Of a stretch of 64,000 nt of DNA, positions 24,377-33,483 are shown in pieces. The notes under the pieces were generated by a model, which did not search any database, was not told the origin of the DNA, and worked only from the letters and a program-made list of their open reading frames with translations. Made by a program: the position numbers and the translations under genes. Origin of the DNA: Scandinavium vulneris_A (GTDB lineage: Bacteria; Pseudomonadota; Gammaproteobacteria; Enterobacterales; Enterobacteriaceae); contig JBKGRZ010000004.1 in the NCBI GenBank assembly GCA_046518185.1, positions 1-64,000 of the forward strand. The letters run 5' to 3'. Within the stretch, counting starts at the first letter, position 1; every line of letters begins with the position of its first letter.

Positions 24377-25402
24377 ATGATCACCATTCGTGATGTGGCC
24401 CGCCATGCGGGTGTTTCCGTCGCGACCATTTCCCGCGTGCTCAATAACAGCCCGCTTGTCAGCCCTGAAACCCGGGAACGGGTGATGAGCGCCGTAGCGG
24501 AGCTGGGCTATCGGCCCAATGCCAATGCTCAGGCGTTGGCAACACAGGTTAGCGATACCATTGGCGTGGTGGTGATGGACGTGTCGGATGCGTTCTTTGG
24601 CGCACTGGTGAAGGCCGTCGATACCGTTGCTCAGCAGTTTCAAAAAAACGTGCTGATCGGCAACAGCTATCACGAGGCTGAAAAGGAGCGCAACGCTATT
24701 GAAGTGCTGATCCGCCAGCGCTGCAATGCGTTGATTGTGCATTCCAAAGCATTGAGCGATGCCGAACTCAGCGAGTTTATGCACCAGATCCCCGGTATGG
24801 TGCTGATCAATCGCATTGTTCCTGGCTATGAATACCGCTGCGTCGGGCTGGATAACGTCAGCGGGGCGATGATGGCCACGCGAATGCTGCTCAATCAGGG
24901 GCATAATCGCGTCGGCTATCTGGCGTCCAGTCATCGAATTGAGGATAACCAACTGCGTCAGGAAGGCTGGCTGCGTGCGTTAAGCGAGCAGGGCATTGCT
25001 GCGCCCGAAGCATGGATTGGCACTGGCTCACCGGATTTACAGGGGGGCGAAGCGGCGATGGTGGAGCTGCTGGGGCGTAATCAGGGGCTGACGGCGGTGT
25101 TTGCCTACAACGATAACATGGCCGCCGGGGCGCTGACCGCGTTGAAAGATAACGGGATTGCGGTCCCGCAGCATCTGTCGTTGATTGGCTTTGATGATAT
25201 CCCGATTGCCCGTTACACCGATCCGCAGTTAACCACCGTACGCTACCCGATAGTCTCCATGGCAAAACTGGCGACGGAACTGGCGTTAATGGGCGCGGCA
25301 GGCAACCTCGACAGCACCGCAACCCACTGTTTTATGCCAACCTTAGTACGTCGTCATTCGGTGGCGCTAAAGCAATCTGTGGGGGCGATCACTAACTTAT
25401 AA
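24377..25402 (+). CDS. galS: DNA-binding transcriptional isorepressor GalS
   Basis: LacI-family regulator of 341 residues. It has an N-terminal HTH (MITIRDVARHAGVSVATISR), a hinge (YRPNANAQALA) and a periplasmic-binding-like sugar domain. It represses mglBAC and its own gene when galactose is absent. The ATG at 24377 gives the family start, with AGGACGG upstream. It lies immediately upstream of mglB with CRP and GalR/S sites between. Confidence 0.95.
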   Translation: MITIRDVARHAGVSVATISRVLNNSPLVSPETRERVMSAVAELGYRPNANAQALATQVSDTIGVVVMDVSDAFFGALVKAVDTVAQQFQKNVLIGNSYHEAEKERNAIEVLIRQRCNALIVHSKALSDAELSEFMHQIPGMVLINRIVPGYEYRCVGLDNVSGAMMATRMLLNQGHNRVGYLASSHRIEDNQLRQEGWLRALSEQGIAAPEAWIGTGSPDLQGGEAAMVELLGRNQGLTAVFAYNDNMAAGALTALKDNGIAVPQHLSLIGFDDIPIARYTDPQLTTVRYPIVSMAKLATELALMGAAGNLDSTATHCFMPTLVRRHSVALKQSVGAITNL

Positions 25403-25413
25403 TGTCGCGTGAT

Positions 25414-25472
25414 GTAACCGCTTTCAATTTGTGAGTAAATTCACAGTATCTTAACATTCGCCTGTCTATGAT
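25414..25472 (+). promoter_or_regulatory. mglBAC promoter: GalR/S operator, CRP site and -10
   Basis: GTAACCGCTTTCAA (25414-25427) is a GalR/GalS operator. TGTGAGTAAATTCACA (25430-25445) is a perfect CRP site, and TATGAT (25467-25472) is a good -10. The CRP centre is about 41.5 bases before the expected start, the class II position. The leader to mglB is about 210 nt with no obvious gene. Confidence 0.88.
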
Positions 25473-25688
25473 GTCAGCGTTTGTAAGGCTGAAACACTAT
25501 GTAACGGTGATTAATCACTTTTAGTAGTGCAATAAAGCGCTAAACAATCAATTAAACGCACGTCTGGAGCGTTACCGAACACGGAAGATGATTTTTGGAT
25601 AAATTTAACTTCGGCGGTCAGTAACAATTCCATAACGTTGTGCCTGCCGACATAAAGCTACCCTGCAAAAAAAATAACCGGAGATACC

Positions 25689-26687
25689 ATGAATAAGAAG
25701 GTGTTAACCCTGTCCGCTGTGATGTCTTGCATGTTGTTCGGCGCTGCTGCTCACGCAGCTGATACTCGTATCGGCGTCACCATCTACAAATACGACGATA
25801 ACTTCATGTCTGTGGTGCGCAAAGCGATTGAGAAAGACGGTAAATCAGCCCCGGACGTACAGCTGCTGATGAACGACTCTCAGAACGACCAGTCAAAACA
25901 GAACGACCAGATCGACGTCCTGCTGGCGAAAGGCGTGAAAGCGCTGGCCATCAACCTCGTTGACCCGGCTGCGGCAGGCACCGTTATCGAGAAAGCACGT
26001 GGTCAGAACGTGCCGGTGGTGTTCTTCAACAAAGAGCCGTCCCGCAAAGCGCTGGACAGCTATGACAAAGCCTTCTACGTCGGTACTGACTCTAAAGAGT
26101 CTGGCGTTATCCAGGGCGACCTGATTGCTAAACACTGGGCGGCAAACCCAAATTGGGACCTGAACAAAGATGGTCAGATCCAGTTCGTGCTGCTGAAAGG
26201 CGAGCCGGGCCACCCGGATGCTGAAGCGCGTACCACCTACGTTATCAAAGAGCTGAACACCAAAGGCCTGAAAACTCAGCAGCTGCAGCTCGATACCGCA
26301 ATGTGGGATACCGCTCAGGCGAAAGACAAAATGGACGCATGGCTGTCCGGTCCTAACGCCAACAAAATCGAAGTCGTTATCGCCAACAACGATGCGATGG
26401 CAATGGGTGCGGTAGAAGCGCTGAAAGCACACAACAAATCAAGCATTCCGGTATTTGGTGTCGATGCCCTGCCAGAAGCGCTGGCGCTGGTGAAATCCGG
26501 TGCGATGGCCGGTACCGTGCTGAACGATGCGAACAACCAGGCGAAAGCGACTTTCGATCTGGCTAAAAACCTGGCTGATGGCAAAGAAGCGGCTGCTGGC
26601 ACTGACTGGAAAATCGAAAACAAAGTGGTTCGTGTTCCATACGTTGGTGTAGATAAAGACAACCTGGCACAGTTCATCGGTAAATAA
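25689..26687 (+). CDS. mglB: Galactose/glucose-binding protein MglB
   Basis: Periplasmic substrate-binding protein of 332 residues with a signal peptide ending AAAHA. It binds D-galactose and D-glucose for the MglAC transporter and presents them to the Trg chemoreceptor. It starts with TRIGVTIYKYDDNFMS and contains the calcium-loop-like DLNKDGQIQ. The RBS CCGGAG lies 8 bases before ATG. A stable hairpin follows the gene, which usually gives higher mglB levels than mglA/C. Confidence 0.97.
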   Translation: MNKKVLTLSAVMSCMLFGAAAHAADTRIGVTIYKYDDNFMSVVRKAIEKDGKSAPDVQLLMNDSQNDQSKQNDQIDVLLAKGVKALAINLVDPAAAGTVIEKARGQNVPVVFFNKEPSRKALDSYDKAFYVGTDSKESGVIQGDLIAKHWAANPNWDLNKDGQIQFVLLKGEPGHPDAEARTTYVIKELNTKGLKTQQLQLDTAMWDTAQAKDKMDAWLSGPNANKIEVVIANNDAMAMGAVEALKAHNKSSIPVFGVDALPEALALVKSGAMAGTVLNDANNQAKATFDLAKNLADGKEAAAGTDWKIENKVVRVPYVGVDKDNLAQFIGK

Positions 26688-26706
26688 TTTTATTTAAGTG
26701 TATATC

Positions 26707-26732
26707 TCCCGTGCTGGATAGTCAGCACGGGA
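26707..26732 (+). promoter_or_regulatory. mglB-mglA intercistronic hairpin
   Basis: TCCCGTGCTG (26707-26716) pairs with CAGCACGGGA (26723-26732) with a 6-nt loop. There is no T run, so it is more likely an mRNA stabiliser/attenuator protecting mglB mRNA than a terminator. Confidence 0.65.
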
Positions 26733-26758
26733 AAACATTCGCGCAGCCAGGGTTAACT

Positions 26759-28279
26759 ATGGTCAGCAATAAAACAGAATCGTCAGGTGAATTCTTGTTG
26801 GAAATGAGCAATATCAACAAGTCATTCCCCGGCGTCAAAGCGCTCGATAATGTTAATTTGAAAGTCCGTCCTCATTCCATTCACGCATTGATGGGAGAGA
26901 ACGGGGCTGGCAAATCGACATTATTAAAATGTTTGTTTGGGATCTATCAAAAAGATTCCGGTAGCATTATTTTTCAGGGTAAAGAGATAGATTTCCATTC
27001 CGCCAAAGAAGCACTGGAAAACGGTATTTCGATGGTTCATCAGGAATTAAACCTGGTTCTCCAGCGTTCGGTAATGGATAACATGTGGTTGGGCCGTTAT
27101 CCGACCAAAGGGGTGTTTGTCGATCAGGAAAAAATGTATCGCGACACCAAAGACATTTTCGATGAACTGGATATTGATATCGATCCGCGCGCCCGCGTGG
27201 GTACGTTATCGGTATCGCAAATGCAGATGATCGAAATTGCCAAAGCGTTCTCTTATGACGCCAAAATTGTGATCATGGATGAACCGACGTCTTCCTTAAC
27301 GGAGAAAGAGGTCAATCATCTGTTTAAAATTATCCGCAAGCTGAAAGAACGTGGCTGCGGTATTGTGTATATCTCGCATAAGATGGAAGAAATCTTCCAG
27401 CTGTGTGATGAAATTACCATCCTGCGTGACGGACAGTGGATTGCCACTCAGCCGCTGGAAGGGCTGGATATGGACAAGATCATCGCCATGATGGTCGGCC
27501 GTTCCCTTAATCAGCGCTTCCCGGATAAACACAACACGCCGGGTGAAACCATTCTGGAAGTGCGTAACCTGACCTCGCTGCGTCAGCCGTCAATTCGTGA
27601 CGTTTCCTTTGATTTGCGTAAAGGGGAAATTCTTGGGATCGCAGGGCTGGTGGGCGCTAAGCGTACCGATATCGTGGAGACCCTGTTCGGCATTCGCGAA
27701 AAGTCAGGCGGCACAATTACCCTGCACGGTAAGAAGATTAATAACCACAGCGCGAACGAAGCCATTAACCACGGTTTTGCGTTGGTGACTGAAGAGCGTC
27801 GCTCCACCGGGATTTATGCCTATCTCGATATCGGCTTTAACTCGCTGATTTCGAATATGAAGAAATACCGTGGCAAAGTGGGGCTGTTGGATAATTCCCG
27901 CATGAAGAGTGATACCCAATGGGTGATTGACTCAATGCGCGTGAAAACCCCAGGGCATCGGACGCAAATTGGTTCGCTGTCAGGCGGTAACCAGCAAAAG
28001 GTCATTATCGGGCGCTGGTTATTAACCCAGCCGGAAATTTTAATGCTTGATGAACCGACGCGCGGTATTGACGTAGGTGCCAAGTTTGAAATTTATCAGC
28101 TGATTGCGGAGCTTGCCAAAAAAGAGAAAGGGATAATCATTATCTCTTCTGAAATGCCTGAACTGCTGGGTATTACTGACCGTATTCTGGTCATGAGTAA
28201 TGGTCTGGTTGCCGGCATTGTTGACACTAAAACTACTACGCAGAACGAAATTTTACGTCTTGCGTCATTGCACCTTTAA
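26759..28279 (+). CDS. mglA: Galactose/methyl galactoside ABC transporter ATPase MglA
   Basis: ABC ATPase of 506 residues with two tandem nucleotide-binding domains, as in all sugar CUT2 transporters. Domain 1 has Walker A GENGAGKST (46-54), the linker LSVSQMQMIEIAKA and Walker B VIMDEPTSSL. Domain 2 has a degenerate Walker A (GLVGAKRTD) and an intact LSGGNQQKV and LMLDEPTRGID. The start at 26759 (MVSNKTESSG) is chosen by family match; the frame is open upstream through the hairpin. It energises MglC. Confidence 0.97.
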   Translation: MVSNKTESSGEFLLEMSNINKSFPGVKALDNVNLKVRPHSIHALMGENGAGKSTLLKCLFGIYQKDSGSIIFQGKEIDFHSAKEALENGISMVHQELNLVLQRSVMDNMWLGRYPTKGVFVDQEKMYRDTKDIFDELDIDIDPRARVGTLSVSQMQMIEIAKAFSYDAKIVIMDEPTSSLTEKEVNHLFKIIRKLKERGCGIVYISHKMEEIFQLCDEITILRDGQWIATQPLEGLDMDKIIAMMVGRSLNQRFPDKHNTPGETILEVRNLTSLRQPSIRDVSFDLRKGEILGIAGLVGAKRTDIVETLFGIREKSGGTITLHGKKINNHSANEAINHGFALVTEERRSTGIYAYLDIGFNSLISNMKKYRGKVGLLDNSRMKSDTQWVIDSMRVKTPGHRTQIGSLSGGNQQKVIIGRWLLTQPEILMLDEPTRGIDVGAKFEIYQLIAELAKKEKGIIIISSEMPELLGITDRILVMSNGLVAGIVDTKTTTQNEILRLASLHL

Positions 28280-28294
28280 GATCAGGGGCTCCTC

Positions 28295-29305
28295 ATGAGT
28301 GCGTTAAATAAAAAAAGTTTTCTCACTTACCTGAAAGAGGGCGGTATTTACGTCGTTCTTTTAGTATTACTGGCAATTATTATTTTCCAGGACCCGACGT
28401 TCTTAAGTCTGCTGAACTTGAGTAACATCCTGACCCAGTCTTCGGTGCGTATTATTATCGCCCTCGGTGTTGCCGGGTTGATTGTGACTCAGGGTACTGA
28501 CCTGTCCGCTGGTCGCCAGGTCGGCCTGGCCGCGGTGATTGCCGCGACGCTGTTGCAGTCGGTGGATAATGCCAACAAAGTATTCCCTGATCTCGCAACG
28601 CTGCCTATTCCGCTGGTACTGCTGATCGTCTGCGCTATCGGCGCGGTAATTGGCCTGGTGAACGGGGTGATCATCGCTTATCTGAACGTGACGCCGTTTA
28701 TCACCACCCTGGGCACGATGATCATCGTTTACGGGATTAACTCCCTGTACTACGACTTCGTGGGCGCGTCACCGGTGTCTGGCTTTGACTCACACTTCTC
28801 GACGTTTACCCAAGGGTTTATCGCGCTCGGCAGTTTCCGTCTCTCCTACATCACCTTCTACGCGTTAATCGCGACGGTGTTTGTCTGGGTGCTGTGGAAC
28901 AAAACCCGCTTCGGTAAAAACATCTTCGCTATCGGCGGTAACCCGGAAGCGGCACGCGTTTCCGGTGTGAACGTGGCGCTGAACCTGCTGATGATTTACG
29001 CCCTGTCCGGTGTGTTCTATGCCTTCGGCGGGTTGCTGGAAGCGGGCCGTATCGGTTCTGCCACCAACAACCTCGGCTTTATGTATGAACTGGATGCGAT
29101 TGCTGCCTGCGTGGTGGGCGGGGTGTCATTCAGTGGCGGTGTCGGCACCGTTATCGGCGTGGTAACCGGGGTGATCATCTTCACCGTTATCAACTACGGC
29201 CTGACCTACATCGGGGTGAACCCGTACTGGCAGTACATTATCAAGGGCGCGATCATCATCTTCGCCGTAGCGCTTGATTCCCTGAAGTATGCCCGTAAGA
29301 AGTAA
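28295..29305 (+). CDS. mglC: Galactose/methyl galactoside ABC transporter permease MglC
   Basis: Permease of 336 residues with about 10 hydrophobic segments, BPD_transp_2 family. It forms the membrane channel for galactose, methyl-galactoside and glucose with MglA and MglB. The motif GGNPEAARVSGVNV is typical of CUT2 permeases. It starts 15 bases after mglA and ends before a strong terminator. The preTA genes that follow in E. coli are absent. Confidence 0.96.
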   Translation: MSALNKKSFLTYLKEGGIYVVLLVLLAIIIFQDPTFLSLLNLSNILTQSSVRIIIALGVAGLIVTQGTDLSAGRQVGLAAVIAATLLQSVDNANKVFPDLATLPIPLVLLIVCAIGAVIGLVNGVIIAYLNVTPFITTLGTMIIVYGINSLYYDFVGASPVSGFDSHFSTFTQGFIALGSFRLSYITFYALIATVFVWVLWNKTRFGKNIFAIGGNPEAARVSGVNVALNLLMIYALSGVFYAFGGLLEAGRIGSATNNLGFMYELDAIAACVVGGVSFSGGVGTVIGVVTGVIIFTVINYGLTYIGVNPYWQYIIKGAIIIFAVALDSLKYARKK

Positions 29306-29325
29306 TCTTTCGTGTAGTAGCGATA

Positions 29326-29355
29326 AAACCCGCCGTGAGAATGGCGGGTTTTTTT
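29326..29355 (+). terminator. mglBAC terminator
   Basis: AAACCCGCC / GGCGGGTTT stem with an 8-nt loop and a run of T, 21 bases after the mglC stop. The A run on the other side may let it serve sanA from the opposite strand too. Confidence 0.9.
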
Positions 29356-29364
29356 ATGTCCGGC

Positions 29365-30084
29365 TCAGTGAGGGGAGGAGGTCTGCAATTCCAGCAGCTG
29401 GTCCGGAAGTACGGCCGGATAACCCTGGGCATCGTCCGGGACCTGATACGGGGACGGGATCGGCACCAGCGGGCCTAAGAAACGCGGTTCACGTTTGAAG
29501 AGGTACAGGTCAGCCAGCGCCCCGAAACGCGCACCGAATTCACGCACGCGCACACTCCACATATCTTTTGGTGAGGGGACGGCGTAACACTGCGCCTGAA
29601 TGCCCATATGCAGGGCGATAAACAGCGCGCGCTCGCAGTGGAAACGCTGGGTGATGATGATGAAGTCGTTGGTGTCGAACACTTTGCGCGTGCGCACGAT
29701 GGAGTCCAGGGTGCGGAACCCGGCGTAATCGAGCACGATATCCGCCGGATCAACGCCACCGGCTATCAAGTCTTTGCGCATGGTCATCGGTTCGTTATAG
29801 CTTTGCAGCGCGTTGTCGCCGCTCAGCAGCAGGTAATTCACTTTGCCACTGTTATAGGCGTTCAGCGCGCCCTGAATACGGTAGCGATAATACTGATTGA
29901 TAACCCCGGTGCGGTAATACTTGGCGGTGCCGAGCACCACTCCGACCTGGCGATAGGGCAAATCCTGCAGTTCATCATAGATATACGGGGCCGTTTTCCA
30001 GCTCATCCAGCGGTCGAGACCCAGTACGGTCAACAGCAGCAGGCCTACCAGGACTAACAGGCTGTATAACACGCGCTTTAACAT
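29365..30084 (-). CDS. sanA: Envelope barrier protein SanA
   Basis: DUF218/YdcF-family protein of 239 residues with one N-terminal membrane anchor (VLYSLLVLVGLLLLTVLGL) and a periplasmic domain. Motifs are VVLGTAKYY, YLLLSGDN and HCERALFIA. In E. coli loss increases vancomycin sensitivity at high temperature, so a role in envelope integrity is accepted; the enzymatic activity is unknown. It is convergent with mglC. Confidence 0.93.
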   Translation of the reverse strand: MLKRVLYSLLVLVGLLLLTVLGLDRWMSWKTAPYIYDELQDLPYRQVGVVLGTAKYYRTGVINQYYRYRIQGALNAYNSGKVNYLLLSGDNALQSYNEPMTMRKDLIAGGVDPADIVLDYAGFRTLDSIVRTRKVFDTNDFIIITQRFHCERALFIALHMGIQAQCYAVPSPKDMWSVRVREFGARFGALADLYLFKREPRFLGPLVPIPSPYQVPDDAQGYPAVLPDQLLELQTSSPH

Positions 30085-30208
30085 GGACTTGACTCAGTGG
30101 TGGATGAATAGTGACTCAGGCTACTTTACCCGCGGGGGAAGAGCAAGAAACAGTAGTTTAATTGGGGGGATTTTCATCAGCGCGGGCCGTGAAGCCCGCA
30201 CCGTGAGA

Positions 30209-31093
30209 TTAGGCCAGCAGCGTGCGGTCGATGTTCTGACAGCCCAGCGCTTTCAGGGTTGCCGCAGTGGCATCCCATTGGATGAGCGGCGCATCGGCAC
30301 GTTCAGCCAACATCGCGCGTTGAATATCCGGATAGTCATAGCCGTTGAGGCTCAGCAGGTTCAGCGCGCCCTGCAACGGTGGTAACGACGGGTTAAACGC
30401 CGCGTTCTCGGCATAGCTGCCAACGAAAATCGTGCCGTCGCGTAATTCCAGCGCTACACCGGACGGCGACTGGCTGTACGGGGCGTGACAGCGGTTTGCG
30501 GCCTTAATTGCCGCCTGCGTCAGGGCATCACCTTCCAGCGCATAGCCGTGATCCTGGGCATCCATCAGCAGCGTTTTGATGTCCAAATCTTTCGGGCCAA
30601 ACGCGTCAGGCAGATAGTCTTTCAGCGTATGCGGTTCGCGGCCCGGCAGGTTGATTTGCAGTTCCAGCCCGCTGTTGAGTTCATTCATGAACTGGCGGCA
30701 GTGGCCGCAGGGGGTGTAGTTCACGGTAATGGCTTTCAGCGCTTTTTCACCGCGCAGCCAGGCGTGGCTGATGGCGCTTTGTTCGGCATGAACGGTTTGC
30801 TGCATGGTTGCGCCGATAAATTCCATATTGCCGCCGAAATACCAGGTGCCGCTCACCCCACGGGCGATAGCGCCAACGTTAAAGTGTGACAGGTCGGCCC
30901 GGGCGCAGGCGGCAGCCAGCGGTAACAGCGCGAAAGCCAGCGCGTCTTCGTCCAGTCCCGTGGCTGATTTCAGCGTGGAGACCTGCCCGGCGCTCAACAT
31001 TGCGGGAAAATGCACATCAGCGAGCACCGGAGCGAGGGCTGATTGCAGTTCCGCACTGAGTTGCGGGAAAGCAGATTGAAAACGTGGATGCAT
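30209..31093 (-). CDS. cdd: Cytidine deaminase Cdd
   Basis: Homodimeric zinc enzyme of 294 residues deaminating cytidine and deoxycytidine to uridines. The N-terminal catalytic domain has HAEQSAISHA (His-Ala-Glu zinc/proton shuttle) and PCGHCRQF (two zinc Cys). A C-terminal pseudo-domain completes the site, as in the long E. coli type. The CRP/CytR-type promoter upstream indicates nucleoside and catabolite control. Confidence 0.96.
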   Translation of the reverse strand: MHPRFQSAFPQLSAELQSALAPVLADVHFPAMLSAGQVSTLKSATGLDEDALAFALLPLAAACARADLSHFNVGAIARGVSGTWYFGGNMEFIGATMQQTVHAEQSAISHAWLRGEKALKAITVNYTPCGHCRQFMNELNSGLELQINLPGREPHTLKDYLPDAFGPKDLDIKTLLMDAQDHGYALEGDALTQAAIKAANRCHAPYSQSPSGVALELRDGTIFVGSYAENAAFNPSLPPLQGALNLLSLNGYDYPDIQRAMLAERADAPLIQWDATAATLKALGCQNIDRTLLA

Positions 31094-31124
31094 GGCAATG
31101 GCCTCTTACAGGTTAAGGGATGAC

Positions 31125-31216
31125 AGTGTACGGACCTGTTAAGGGCTAATGTGTGACGTAGATCTGACTTTTTATGCAACTCATGAAAATTGACTGAAAT
31201 TTGTGTGATGCATCGC
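31125..31216 (-). promoter_or_regulatory. cdd promoter with tandem CRP sites
   Basis: Reading toward cdd, TACACT (31125-31130) is the -10. TGTGACGTAGATCTGA (31152-31167) is a CRP-like site centred about 41.5 bases upstream of the expected start. A second half-conserved site around 31204-31216 is centred 52 bases further. The two-site spacing is that of the E. coli cdd promoter, where CytR binds between two CRP dimers. Confidence 0.6.
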
Positions 31217-31217
31217 G

Positions 31218-31913
31218 TTATCCGACCACGGCCAATATCACCGGAAACAGGAAAGGTGCCACCAGGGAGGTGATAATCCCGCAGATAACCAGCGCCAGCG
31301 AACTGAACGCGCCTTCCTGATAATCCAGTTCGGCACAGCGGGCGGTGCCTAAGGCGTGCGAGGCGGTGCCCATCGCCAGACCACGCGCCGCTTTGGTGTT
31401 AATACGCATCAGATTTAACAGGGTATGGCCAAACACCGCGCCAAGAATACCGACAAAAATCACGCACACCGCGCTGATCGCCGGAATGCCACCGATGCTG
31501 CCGCCAACCGCCATCGCAATCGGCGTAGTCACGGATTTCGGTAATACCGAGGCGGCGATTTCAGGTGTCGCCCCCATCAATAGCGCGACGGTCGTGCCGG
31601 TGACCATCGCGACTACGCTGCCGATAAAGCAAATGGTGATAATCGATTTCCAGCGGGCACGAATCTGATGCAGCTGTTCATACAGGGGGTAAGCCAGTGC
31701 CACCACGGCGGGCTGCAGCAAATCGTTGAGGATTTCACTCCCCTTGAAATAGTGGTCGTAAGGAATGCCGGTCAGCAGCAGGAAGGGGATGATCACCACC
31801 ATCGCCACCAACAGCGGGTTCAACAGCGCCATTTTGAAGCGGGCAGCAAGCTTGCGGGCGGCAAAGAATACGGCGAGGGTTAATGGCAAAGACCACCAGA
31901 TATAATGCATCAT
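31218..31913 (-). CDS. yohK: LrgB/CidB family membrane protein YohK
   Basis: Membrane protein of 231 residues of the LrgB family, with about 7 spans and the conserved AVVALAYPLYEQ and SVTTPIAMAVGGSIGG motifs. Paired with YohJ (LrgA type), like Staphylococcus LrgAB. Plant and bacterial relatives transport glycolate/pyruvate or influence lysis; the role here is unproven. Its start overlaps the yohJ stop (ATGA), so the two are translationally coupled. Confidence 0.93.
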   Translation of the reverse strand: MMHYIWWSLPLTLAVFFAARKLAARFKMALLNPLLVAMVVIIPFLLLTGIPYDHYFKGSEILNDLLQPAVVALAYPLYEQLHQIRARWKSIITICFIGSVVAMVTGTTVALLMGATPEIAASVLPKSVTTPIAMAVGGSIGGIPAISAVCVIFVGILGAVFGHTLLNLMRINTKAARGLAMGTASHALGTARCAELDYQEGAFSSLALVICGIITSLVAPFLFPVILAVVG

Positions 31914-32311
31914 TCGTTATCCGCTCCCTTCTGACCGATCACTTTGCGTTCGCCATGCACCAGATGGGAGCTCCAGCTCACCACCAGGAAGACCACCAGG
32001 GTGCTGATGGCGCACGACACCACCACCGGGCCAAACTGGGCGCGCAGCACGTCAACGTATTGCATCACCCCCACGCCAATTGGCACAAACAGCAGCGCCA
32101 TATAGCGGATCAGGACGTAACAGCCAGGATTCACCCACTTAGCCGGGAGAATTTGCAGCGCCAGCAGGACGAACAGAATCAGCATCCCAATAATGCTGCC
32201 GGGGATGGTGATGGGTAACAGCGACGCGATAAAGATCCCGGCGTACAGACAGGCGTAAATCAGCACGAAAGCACGCAGGTATTGCCAGATGATATTCAGT
32301 GTTTTGCTCAT
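31910..32311 (-). CDS. yohJ: LrgA/CidA family membrane protein YohJ
   Basis: Small membrane protein of 133 residues, UPF0299/LrgA family, with four hydrophobic segments and the motif LPITIPGSIIGMLILF. The start at 32311 (MSKTLNIIWQY) matches E. coli YohJ; the frame is open to 32347. It is the first gene of the yohJK pair upstream of cdd, as in E. coli. Confidence 0.93.
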   Translation of the reverse strand: MSKTLNIIWQYLRAFVLIYACLYAGIFIASLLPITIPGSIIGMLILFVLLALQILPAKWVNPGCYVLIRYMALLFVPIGVGVMQYVDVLRAQFGPVVVSCAISTLVVFLVVSWSSHLVHGERKVIGQKGADNE

Positions 32312-32533
32312 GGTCATAGCCCTTGATGAAACGCATTCATCATACAATTAAACCCTGAAATGTGCTACCGATCACATCATGAATTCTGAGCATACAAAGC
32401 ATTCCTTTTGGGCACCCTGCGCCGGGCACCCAAATGCACAATAAATCGTTGGTAGTCAGTGTAGTTTATAAGGGGCTTCAAACCGGACAACAACAACGCT
32501 ACCATAGCGCCTCTTTTTTCTCCGGATACTGAT

Positions 32534-33481
32534 ATGCGTGTTCTGCTGGCGCCGATGGAAGGCGTGCTTGATTCACTGGTGCGTGGCCTTCTGACCGAGG
32601 TGAATGATTACGATCTGTGCATCACTGAATTTCTGCGGGTGGTGGACCAACTGCTGCCGGTGAAATCCTTCCATCGCCTGTGCCCTGAACTGTTGAACCA
32701 CAGCCGAACGGCCTCTGGCACGCTAGTGCGCGTGCAGTTATTGGGGCAGCATCCGCAATGGCTGGCCGAAAACGCAGCCCGTGCGGTGGAGTTGGGTTCG
32801 TGGGGGGTGGATCTCAACTGTGGCTGTCCGTCGAAAGTGGTCAACGGCAGCGGCGGTGGGGCGACGCTGTTAAAAGACCCGGACCTTATCTATCGCGGTG
32901 CGAAAGCGATGCGTGAAGCGGTGCCCGCGCATCTGCCGGTGACGGTCAAAGTGCGTCTCGGCTGGGACAGCAGCGACAGGCAGTTTGAAATCGCCGATGC
33001 CGTCCAGCAGGCAGGAGCCACCGAGCTGGTGGTTCACGGCCGCACCAAAGACGATGGCTACAAGGCCGACCGGATCAACTGGCAGGCGATTGGCGACATC
33101 CGCCGTCGGCTGAACATTCCGGTCATTGCTAACGGGGAAATCTGGGACTGGCAAAGCGCCCAGGACTGCATGGCCGCCACCGGCTGTGATTCGGTGATGA
33201 TTGGCCGTGGGGCGCTCAATATTCCAAACCTCAGCCGGGTGGTGAAATACAATGAACCGCGAATGCCGTGGCCTGAAGTCACCGAACTGCTGCGCAAATA
33301 CAGCCGCCTCGAAAAGCAGGGCGATACCGGGTTGTATCACGTGGCGCGGATCAAACAGTGGCTCGGCTACCTGCGCAAAGAATACGTAGAAGCCACCACG
33401 CTGTTCACAACTATCCGCACCTTACAAGACTCGGGTTCCATCGCCGATGCGATTGAACAGTACGCCCAGCGTCAGGCTTGA
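32534..33481 (+). CDS. dusC: tRNA-dihydrouridine(16) synthase DusC
   Basis: FMN-dependent TIM-barrel reductase of 315 residues that makes dihydrouridine at tRNA position 16 using NADPH. Family motifs are MRVLLAPMEGVLDSL, DLNCGCPSKVVNGSGGGATLL with the proton-donating Cys, and VHGRTKDDGY. Its stop lies 2 bases before the stop of a convergent methyltransferase gene. Confidence 0.95.
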   Translation: MRVLLAPMEGVLDSLVRGLLTEVNDYDLCITEFLRVVDQLLPVKSFHRLCPELLNHSRTASGTLVRVQLLGQHPQWLAENAARAVELGSWGVDLNCGCPSKVVNGSGGGATLLKDPDLIYRGAKAMREAVPAHLPVTVKVRLGWDSSDRQFEIADAVQQAGATELVVHGRTKDDGYKADRINWQAIGDIRRRLNIPVIANGEIWDWQSAQDCMAATGCDSVMIGRGALNIPNLSRVVKYNEPRMPWPEVTELLRKYSRLEKQGDTGLYHVARIKQWLGYLRKEYVEATTLFTTIRTLQDSGSIADAIEQYAQRQA

Positions 33482-33483
33482 TA

